Source: Sapria himalayana | Lineage: Eukaryota > Streptophyta > Magnoliopsida > Malpighiales > Rafflesiaceae | Reading direction: 5' to 3' | DNA: 64,000 nt | Assembly: GCA_029783825.1 (NCBI GenBank) | Contig: JAREIK010002033.1 | Span: forward strand, 37,968-101,967 | In this document: positions 51,667 to 61,715 of the stretch, piece after piece | How positions within the stretch are numbered: position 1 is the first letter of the stretch | How the letters are laid out: the number at the start of each line of letters is the position of its first letter | The notes under the pieces: generated by a model | Seen by the model: the letters and a program-made list of their open reading frames with translations, nothing else | What the model was told of the DNA's origin: nothing | The model's database searches: none | Position numbers and translations under genes: made by a program

Positions 51667-53043
51667 ATGGAGCAAAAAGACTTATTACAAAACAATAAGT
51701 TGTTTGCATCGATTTTAAGAGAGCCTACGCCTCCTGTATGCTGCTTCGGTAACAAACACGGGAGTCCCGCGATTGTATTTTCAACAAAGGAGATGCGCAA
51801 ATTCATGGAACCCTTTGAATATATGCTTATTGGTAAGTTTTCACATGGAAGGCCTCGCCCGAAGGAAATATAGTAGTTTATCTCCTCGCTAAAGCTTACG
51901 GGAAGGGTGAAGTTAGCTGACTACGATGCGAAGCACGTATTCCTGTAGTGCTTTATGATTGAAGACTTCTACCGCTTATGGCATAGAGGTCTATGGAAAG
52001 TTAACAGCTTTCCTATGCATGTCTTGAGGTGGACGAAGGAGTTCAGTCCACTGGAGGAGGCGCCTTTAGCCCCGGTATGGTTTTCCTTACCGAATCTCCC
52101 ATTATATTTGTTTAACCCACAATCTCTCTATACAATTTCTTCTTGTCTAGGTAAACTTATAATTCGTGATGAAGCCACTGTTTCTATGACAAGGCTAAGC
52201 AAGGCTCGCGTGTGTGTTGAGTGCAACCTGCTCACTCAGCCACCTAATTTGATCTGGATTGGTAATGGAGACGATGGGCAGAATAATGGGTTTTGGCAAC
52301 CTGTTATTCCCAAAAATCAGCCTGTTTATTGCATAAAATGTAAGAGAATTGGGCACGAATCGGGGGTGTGTAAGATGGGTACAGAACAGACAGAAAATGT
52401 GCAAGGGTTAGAAGGTAGAAAAAGAATGGTGGAAAGATGGATTAGGAAGGAGGGAGGGGCTGGAGAAAACCCTGTAATTGAAGCAGATTTATTGGAAGTA
52501 GAAGGGGAGCTTATGAGAGAGAAAGTGAGTAAGTTTTTAGGAGAGGGAGAGACTAGTAATAGTGTATATCATGACGGAAGTATGGAGGAAGGAGATAAGC
52601 TAGGGGAGGGAGAAAAATGGGAGGAGGTGAAGGGTAGAAAGAAGAGGAACAAGAAAATCAAAACCAAGATAATTTTAAAAGAAAAATTGGAGGACTATAG
52701 CTGGATAGAGGATGACCTCTTGGATTTCCCAGAGGAAGATGCAGAGGTGTTTAGTTGTCCTTCATTAGGTAGGCAAGAAGAGGAACACGGTTTCTATTTA
52801 GAAAAGGGGAAGGATGATATGGATATTTATGAGGAAGATTGGACAAAGCTCACTAGAACTCAAGCCAAAGAAGCCATAAAAATAATGGCAATGCAGCTTG
52901 GGTGGCAGGACAAATATTATGAAAAAATAAAATTAAACTCGAATGCAATTAAAACCCCAAGGAATAAGAAAAAAAAATTAAACATAAAATACGAAACTAA
53001 GGGTACAACTAGATCCCAAACAAAGCTAGGAATTAATGGATAA
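51667..53043 (+). pseudogene. LINE ORF1: DUF4283 and CCHC zinc-knuckle protein, broken
   Basis: One reading frame runs from the ATG at 51667 to TAA at 53041, about 458 codons, interrupted by three in-frame TAG codons (51871, 51874 and 51946). The N-terminal half matches the plant DUF4283 pattern: IEDFYRLWHRGLWKVNSFPM, then LAPVWFSLPNLPLYLFN, and ARVCVECNLL. A zinc knuckle CIKCKRIGHESGVC (C-x2-C-x4-H-x4-C) is at 52330-52371, and a long acidic and lysine-rich tail follows. ORF1 proteins of this type bind element RNA in the ribonucleoprotein. Because the frame is kept on both sides, the lesions are point mutations. The stop overlaps the ORF2 start by 8 bases (ATGGATAA). Confidence 0.85.
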
Positions 53044-56000
53044 ATGCCTTTATTGGAACATAAGAGGGGTTGCTAATAATCCTTCGATAAATAGGTTAAA
53101 ACAATTAATAAAAAATCATAAAATTTCTCTCGTAGTCATCGTGGAACATATGATCCAGAAGGATCAATTAATCACCTATAGCCAAAAACTATGGTTTAAT
53201 AATGCATATGCTAATATAAATAGTAAACTCTGGATAATGTGGCATAATTATTTGGACATTGAAATTTTAAAAGATATAGAACAGGTAGTACATTTTAAAA
53301 TAAATAAAGAAACAGATGAAATAATATCGGTGGTATATGCTAAAAATGATAAAAAATCAAGGTTAGCACTATGGGAGGACATGCAGAACATTGCATCTAG
53401 AAATGCACCCTGGATCATAGGAGGTGATTTTAATATAATCAGGAGCAATCAAGAAAAGAAAGGAGGTAAAACCCCAGATCCAATAGCAATCACACAATTT
53501 AATGAGGCGATCTCAAACTCGAAATTAAAGAAAATAGATTTCACAGGTTCAAGTTACACTTGGTGTAACAACAGGAGTAAAAGAATCACAATTTGGGCTA
53601 GACTGGATAGAGTACTGTTTAATGCTAAGTGGGTAGCTTTGTATGGGGCTACAGGACTAAGACATATGAATAGAACCTGTTCGGATCATTGCCCATTGCT
53701 TATTACAATATATAAGAATTACCGAGCATCAGGTAACTTTAAATTTCAGAATATGTGGGAAAAGCATGCTGGCTTCGAAAAACTGGTAATTGAATCCTGG
53801 ATGGAGCCAGCAAAGGGGAAACCGATACAAATATTAATGGTTAAGCTTCATAGATTAAAAAAATGTCTAAAAATATGGAATAAAGAAGTCTTCGGAAATC
53901 TAAACCAAATAATAAAGAAAGTTGAGGAAAATGTAGAAAAACTGGAATTAGAATACGATAATAATAATACAGAGGTAAAGAGACAAGAACTAAATAAGGC
54001 TAAAGGGGACTTGAGGCTTAAGTTGTATATGGAGGAAGTATACTGGAAACAGTGTTCTAAAATTAAATGGTTGAAAGATGGAGATAGAAACACTAAGTTT
54101 TTTCACAATATGTGTAAAATAAAGGCTTAAAAAAATAAAATCAAGGGAATTAAAACTAATGAGGGAAAATGGGTTGAAGAAGACAAGCAGATAGGATCCC
54201 TCTTTGAGAAATTTTTTAAAAGCCATCTATGCAGACAGGCCCCCCAAGTAGGAAATTCATTAATGGATGGGATTAACACAGTCATCTCACTAGAACAAAA
54301 CCAAATGATGGACAAGATCCCGGAGGAAGAAGAGATAAAAAAGGCAGTGTTTGATCTGGATAGGGATAGTGCAGCAGGGCCAGATGGCTGGAATAATTAT
54401 TTTTTTCAGCTAAACTGGCTCATTATCAAAAAAGATCTGGTTCCTACAATCGCTAGTTTTTTTTGTAGGCGTGGATATTCCTAAGGCATGGGCGAATTCT
54501 TTCATAGTGCTAATTCCCAAAAAAGAATCACCTCAAAAATGTGAGGATTTTAGGCCTATAAGTTTATGTAATGCAATTTATAAGATCCATGCTAAAATTA
54601 TTCAAAACAGACTTAGTAATATTTTACCATTTATAATATCACAGGAACAAACATGATTTGTTAAGAATAGATTAATGATTGAAAATATTAGATTAGCATT
54701 AGAAATGATGAAAGAAATAACATTTAAAACGAGAGGAAGTAACTTAATAGTTAAGCTAGATTTATCTAAGGCATTTGATAGAGTGGAATGACATACATTA
54801 TGTTTCGTCATGAGAAAATTTGGTTTCTCTGAAACATGTATTGACTTAATATATAGATGTGTAACAAGCGTTTGGGTTAGAATTATTGTAAATGGAATGA
54901 AAGGAGAAGAATTCAAACCTAGACGTAGCTTGAGACAGGGGGATCCATTATCGCCTTTATTATTTGATATGTACCTAGAATTATTAATCGTTAATTTAAA
55001 TAAAAGAATGTCAGAGGGAAAAATAATCCCCTTTAGACAGCCAAAAAACACTCCGAGAATTAGTTGTTTAGCTTATGCAGATGATATCATCATTTTCACA
55101 AATGCGAATAAAGCTTCATTGAAAAACCTGATGGACCTTCTCCAATTATTTAAGAAGGAAACAGGACAAGCCCTTAATAAAGATAAAAGTCAATTTATGT
55201 TAGCAAAAAAAGCTTCCGAAAAAGTGGTAAAAAAAATTAAAAACATAACAGGTTTTAAACATAAAAAAGATGCTTTAGTATATTTAGGTTGTCCGATATA
55301 TGAAGGAAGGCTGAAAGAAAATTATCTAACGCCCTTACTAGACAAAATGAGAAAGAAAATAGCAGGTTGGAAAGTAGATCTATTAGGTTTTGGGGGGAGG
55401 ATTACATTAATCTCTCATGTCCTTCAAAGTACACTAGTACATATTATATCAGTCATACACCCACATAAGAAATTTAGAAATAAACTAGAGATGGAAATGT
55501 CAAACTTTTTATGGGGAAAAAAAATGGAAAGCAGAAAATTCACTGGAAAAATTGGAAAGACATCTGTTATCCTAAGGTGGAAGTGGGTTTAGGCATCATT
55601 AATTTACAGGACATGGCGGCTGCTTGGGACTGCAAAGGATGGTGGAGGATAAAAGAAAATGATTCCCTCTGGGCAAAATATATGCGAGCAAAATATCTAG
55701 AACAAGAACATAATCGCGTTAAGTAGAAATCAAATAGCTGGAAAGCATTGGAAAAACAAAAGGGAATAGTAGATGCTCACTCATTATTGAATAAATCGGG
55801 ATGGAAATGGACCCTTAAATATAATTTTACGCTAAAGTCAGCAAAAGAATTGATAAGAAGGAAAAAACCTGTGTAGTCTTTATTTAAATGGGCCTGGAGA
55901 GCAGGTATTCCATAGAAAATGTGCTCGCTGGCATGAAAGTTCTGGTAAATGCACTGCCTGTGGACACTAATGTGAAAAGAAAATGTGTTAAAATGGCCTC

Positions 56001-56950
56001 CAGATGTGAATGTTGCTTCGCAGATGAAGAATCAATGGATCATCTACTTTCAAGTGGGAGAATAGCTGCAGTAGTCTGGAGGGAATTAGGAGACCAGTTA
56101 CAAATAAGTAAAAAAGAAGATAGAATAATTGATAGAATTAAGAGTTGGGGAAATCTAAACCCTAGTAATTACATTAAAAATTGGCTTACCCAGAATCTAC
56201 CTCATAGAAATATGGTGCCTATGGAAAGCTCATAATAAGAGTAAATTTGAGGGCATAAGAATGAATTCAAATGAAATTATTAAAGATATAATTAAAGAAA
56301 TTAGAAATATATCAAGTATAAACCCTATAAAAGTTGATGGTTCTTGCTTAAATAAGGGAGCTGGAATGTTCTGAGGCCTCGCTATTACAAATATGAAACA
56401 GTGATGGGTAAAAAGTATAAGTTGGAATAGGCCTCCGAAAGGTAAAATATCATTAAACATGGATGGTAGCTTCAATAGGGACACTGATATAGCATGTGGA
56501 GGAGGGGTAATAAGGGACTCAAACGGGTATGTGATAAAAGCATTTACATCGGCTACAGAAGCATTCTCAGCCCTCCACTCGGAGATAAAAGCTTTGAATA
56601 TAGGATTAAATGTCTGTAAGAAATTAGATTTAGAAAATATACAAATTCAAGTGGACTCTATGCTTTTGGTAGATTTAGTAAGTGGAAAAATAACTCTTTG
56701 GAGGTATGAGGATGAAATAGAAATTATTTTAAACCTGATTAAAATGCTTAACGCATCAATCTTACATATATATAGAGAAGCTAATACTTTGGCGGATAGT
56801 CTTGCAAGATTAGGTTCGATAAGAGGAGATAATGAATTTGATGAGGTTTCGATGCAAGAAAAAGTAAAAGGAATAGTGAAACTGGATAGGAAGGCCTTCC
56901 CTTATTTAAGATTTAGGAAGGGTAGTATTAACAGAAAAAATAGAATATGA
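53036..56950 (+). pseudogene. LINE ORF2: endonuclease, reverse transcriptase, RNase H, broken
   Basis: The endonuclease (53036 to about 53730) shows YWNIRG, GGDFN (53420-53434), RLDRVL and SDHC (53681-53692). The reverse transcriptase (about 54330-55600) shows SAAGPDGW, IPKAWANSFIVLIPKKESPQ, DFRPISLCNAIYK, LDLSKAFDRVEW, LRQGDPLSPLLF and the catalytic YADD at 55074-55085. A cysteine-rich zf-RVT-like part lies at about 55880-56130 (CECCFADEESMDHLL). RNase H (56459-56860) keeps the acidic residues D (56462), E (56582), D (56654) and D (56795). Lesions: stops at 54128, 54654, 54789, 55724, 55874, 55913, 56372 and 56402; frame changes near 54470, 55520, 55945 and 56200, the first two in T and A runs. 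Catalytic residues survive but no intact polyprotein can be made. Confidence 0.88.
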
Positions 56951-58081
56951 AAATCCAGTAGCTGCTATGAAGGGGAATCTGAAAATTAAAAGAATATGAA
57001 GATAGAATATGGAAAATAGAATAAGATAAGTATAATAATATAAGCTGTGGAATTGTGGTAGCTTCTTTGCAGGAGAATCTGTCTATGCAGATTAACAGCG
57101 AAGAAACAACCAGAAAATATAGTTGCAGTTTTTTTCTTTTACAGTCACTGCAAGGATCACCTCACAAGTCAAAGATAAGGGAATGTAAAGGTAAGGGCTG
57201 GAATTTTATATCCCTTTGGTATGTTTCTGGTTTTGTGTTTACAGGAAAGCATTAAAGTGGCAATCAAATCATATTCCTTGGAATTAAAAGAAATTTGTAA
57301 CTAGCAAGAGTCTCTAAAAATTTGTCATGTGTTATGTTTTTTACCAGCAAGAGTCTGTAAAAATTTGTCATGTGTTATGTTTTTACCAGCAAGAGTCTGT
57401 AACTAGCAAGAGTCAAGTCATGTTTTAAGTTTTTTAACAGCGTTTAATCATGTAGAAAGGGTTTAGAAGTCTGAAAGTTTCAGAATCATGTGTTTGTATT
57501 AATAAAAGGTCCTAGGAGAGGTAAGTGTCTAGTCCAGGAGGTCGGAAAAGAGGATGCTGCAAAGCGTGGGCAGAATATGTGCAAGAAGGTAGAAAGAAAT
57601 TTGCAAAGCGGGAGATATTCCTGTTATTTTATGCAGGAAATATGAGGATGCTGCAAAGTGGCTTGGAAATGGCTCTCAAGATGTGAATTTAAAGCTATAT
57701 TGTTAAACAAAGAGGGTCAAGGAATAAGACAGATAGAAGAGGAAAGCTTTGGCAGAATATGGGCAACAAGGTTGAAAGGAATCCTGCAACGTGGGTGAAA
57801 TTCCTGTTATTTTATGCAGGCAATACGTTATATACTGCATAAAAAGGGTGATATTAGCATAGAAGGGATGTTCCAGGAAGTGCTAGAAAGATAAAAGAAG
57901 GAAACTCATTTTAGTAAAGAGTAAACTTATTTTAAGTTATTTCAATAGTGCTAGAAAGATTATATTATTAGTCTTTAGTAATGGGGAATGGTTGTAAGAG
58001 GGTAAAGGGTAGAAGTAGCTTGTACAAACAATATTCCTCCGCCAAAAGAGAGGGATATAAATCATAAACAAACTTTATAAA
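56951..58081 (+). other. LINE 3' untranslated region and A-rich tail
   Basis: Non-coding 3' region with internal repeats. AGCAAGAGTCT(G/C)TAAAAATT and CATGTGTTATG are tandemly repeated with ~44-bp spacing at 57303-57420. A segment starting GCAGAATATG and ending TTTTATGCAGG repeats at 57570 and 57752 (182-bp spacing). The region ends TTTATAAAAAAAAG, a short A tail merging with the A-rich target duplication. The frame at 57055-57255 is not credible. Confidence 0.75.
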
Positions 58082-58102
58082 AAAAAGATAGACATATAGA
58101 TA
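58082..58102 (+). repeat. Right target-site duplication of the LINE
   Basis: Exact 21-base match to 51421-51441. The A-rich start makes the boundary with the LINE tail ambiguous by a few bases. Confidence 0.9.
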
Positions 58103-61089
58103 GTTATAAAGTTAGATAGTTAGATTGAAAAACAAATAGATAGATAGAGAGATAGAGATATTGATAGGTAAATAGAAAGATTGACAGACAAACAGATAAA
58201 TAGATAAATAAAGATATAGACAAATTGAAAAATTGATAGATTGATAGTTAGATAAATTGATAGATAGATAGATAGATACAAAGATAGATAAAAAGATAGA
58301 TAAAAAGATAGATAGATAAACATATAAACAAATAGATAGATACATAGATTCATAGATAGATAAATAAATAAATAAATATATAGATAGATTGATTGACTAA
58401 TAGACTAATTGACATAAATGTAGTAAGTTAGTTAGTTAGATAGATATATAAATAAAAATATATAGTTGATAATTAGATAAATAGATATATAGATATATAG
58501 ACATATAGATGATTTAGACACGTAGATAGATAAAAATAGAGAAATAGATTAATAAACATATAGATAGATAGATAGATCGATCGATAGATAGAAAGTTAGA
58601 TAGATAGATGAATAGATAGAAAGAAAGAAAGATAGATAGATAGATGAATAGATAGAAAGAAAGATAGATAGACAAATAGACATATAAATTGATAGACATA
58701 TAGACAAACTAACAGATAGACATATAAATAGATAGACATATAGACAGACAGACAAACAGATAGATAGATAGATAGATAGATAAGCATATAGGCAAATAGA
58801 TAGATATATATATAGATAGACAGATATATAGAAAGATAGATAGATATATATAAAATAGAATTATAAATTTTAGATAGTTACACAAATAGAAAGATAAACA
58901 TTTAAAAAAATAGATAAATAGATAAATAGACATTTAGTCTAGACATATAGACAAATAGAAAGATACATATACAGATTAAGAAATAGATAAATAGTCCGAT
59001 GGACAAATAGGTAGATAGATAGATTTAAAAAAGATAGATAGATAGATAGATTCTTAAATAGAAAGATAGATAGATAATAAAAAAGATAAACATATAGGCA
59101 AATAATCAAATTAATTAATAAATAGATAGATAGATAGATAAATAGAATATAGACAGATAGAGAGATATAGAAATATATAGATAAACAGATAGATAGATAG
59201 ATAGACATATAGATAAATAGACTATAAGACTAATAGACAGAAAGATAGTTAGTTAGACATATAAAAAAATAGATAGTTAGATAGTTATATAGTGAGATAG
59301 ATTGATAAATAGATAGATTGATAGATAGACACATTGATAGATTGATTGATAGATAGAGAGAATGATTAGATAGTTAGACAAATAGATAAATATATAGATA
59401 GTTTGACAGACATATAGAGATATAGACTGATAGGCTCATAAACAAATAGATTGATTGATATATAAACACTTAGAATGATAGCCAGATAGATAAAGAGATA
59501 GATATGCAGATAGATAGATAAATAGATAGACAGAAAGATATATAGATAGATAGATAAAAAGATAGATTGAAAAATAGATAGATAGACATATACATAGATA
59601 GAAAGAAAGATTGAAAAATAGACTTATACATAGAAATATAGTTAGATATATAAAGAGATAGACAAATTGAAAATAGATATTTAGATAGTTTAATAGATAG
59701 ATAGACATAGATATTTATACATAAAATAGATATAATATAGATAAATAAACACATAGACAAATAGAGAGACAAACATATTGATAGATTGATAGATATATAG
59801 AAAGATGGATAGATAGATAGATAGACTGATAGATAGATAAATTGTTCGATTGATAAACTGATAGATTGGTTGACTAAAGTCTAATAGACAGAATGAAAGA
59901 TATACAAATAGATAGATACTTAGAGATATAGTTAGAGAGATAGACAGAAAGATAGATAGATATAAATATTGATAGATAGATATTTATAGATATAGATATA
60001 TATTAAAAAAAATGATAGATAGATAAATAGATAGACAAATAGATAGAAATAAAAATTGATTGATAGAAGGATACACACATATATATATATATAGATAGAT
60101 AGAAAGTTAAATTGATATATAGACATTTAGAAAGATATATAGATAGCTATAAAGATAGACAGGCAGATAGATAGATAGATATACAGATAGATAGATATAT
60201 AAAGAGACTATTAGACATATAGACAAATGATAGTATGATAGTTAGATATATAAAGAGAGAGAAAGAGAGACAGATAGATAGATAGATAGATAGACATATA
60301 ATCTCATAGACATAGATTTATAAATAGATAAATAGATATTTATATTGATTTGTTAGACATTTAGAGATAGATAGATATATAGTGAGAGGGATTGATAGAT
60401 AGATAGACAAATAAACAAATAGATAGATATTAAAATAGATTGATAGAGAGATAGACAGATAGAAAGATCATATAGATAGATAGATAGATATAATGAAAGA
60501 TAGATATATGGACATTTAGATAAATAGATAGATAGGGATATAAGTAGATTGACATATAGTTAGATAGAGATTTTTAAAGATAGTTTGATAGTTATATAGT
60601 TAGATAGATAGAAAGATAGATAAACAAATAAATAGATTAATAAATAGATAGATAGACTAATAAATAGATAAATAGATTGATTGATACATAAATAGATATA
60701 GACTGATAAATTGATAGATAGAAAGATAGTTAGATAGTTAGACAGATATACAAATAGAAGATAAATAGTTAAATAGTTAGATTCTATTAGATAGTTAGAT
60801 AGATTGATGGATTAATAAAATTACAGATAGATAAATAGACATATAGACAAATAGATAAATTAACACAATGATAGATAAATAGATAGATAAATATATGGAA
60901 AGAGAAGCAAATAGAAAAATAGATTGATACATAGATAGATAGATAGACAAATAGACAAATAAACAAATTATTAGATAGATCGATAGACATATTTACATCA
61001 GATAGATAGATAGATAAATAGATAGTTAGACAAATAAAAATTCAGATAGACAAATTGCTTGATAGACACATAATCATAAAGATAGATAA

Positions 61090-61121
<32 letters not shown>

Positions 61122-61671
61122 ATAGATAGATAGATAAAAAATAGACTAATCGACAAATAAGCAGATAGATAAATATACATATATATATATATATATAGAT
61201 ACATAGATATATAGAGAGAAAGATAAATAGATAGAAAGATATAAATATACACAAAAACAGAGATAGACAGATAGACTAATAGATAGAAAGACAAATAATT
61301 AGATAGGTAGATAGAGAAATAGACAAATAGATAGATAGATAAAAAGATAGATTGAAAGAAAGATAAATAGATAGATAGATAGACACATAGGTCGATAGAT
61401 AGACAAATAGACATATTTATAGATATATAAAAAAAAGAAAAACAAATAGATAAATAGATAGATAAATAAATAGATAGAAAGAAAGAAATATAGATAGATA
61501 GATAGATAGACTAAAAGACTATTAGATACCAAGACTAAAGAAATATAATTAGATAGTAAGATATATAGATAGATAGATAATTACAAAGTTAGATAGTTAG
61601 ACAAATTGATAGATTGATAGAATGAAAAATAGAAACATAGACATTTAGACATGTAAACATATATACATATA

Positions 61672-61715
<44 letters not shown>

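Larger units (their letters stand above)
51442..58081 (+). mobile_element. L1-type LINE with RNase H domain, full length but defective
   Basis: A 6640-bp insertion in the satellite carries, in order: a short 5' leader, ORF1 (DUF4283-like domain and CCHC knuckle), ORF2 (endonuclease, reverse transcriptase, zf-RVT-like region, RNase H), a long 3' untranslated region and a short A-rich tail. It is flanked by an exact 21-bp target-site duplication. This order is that of plant L1-type elements that carry a terminal RNase H domain. Both ORFs hold several stops and frameshifts, so it cannot encode its own machinery. The first 13 bases (51442-51454) look like GATA satellite and may be filler added at the 5' junction. 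Confidence 0.92.

Noticed and set aside
53848..55051. Antisense ORFs across the LINE (53248-53448, 53848-54093, 53990-54226, 54127-54315, 54602-55051)
   Set aside because: Shadows of the ORF2 coding strand; the sense strand carries all recognisable motifs.
57055..57255. 66-residue ORF in the LINE 3' region
   Set aside because: Lies downstream of the RNase H stop in untranslated sequence and has no domain.
51421..58102. LINE as a young, potentially active element because of its exact target duplication
   Set aside because: Eleven stops and four frame changes rule out autonomy. A 21-bp match can survive by chance at a few percent divergence, so the exact duplication alone does not prove youth.
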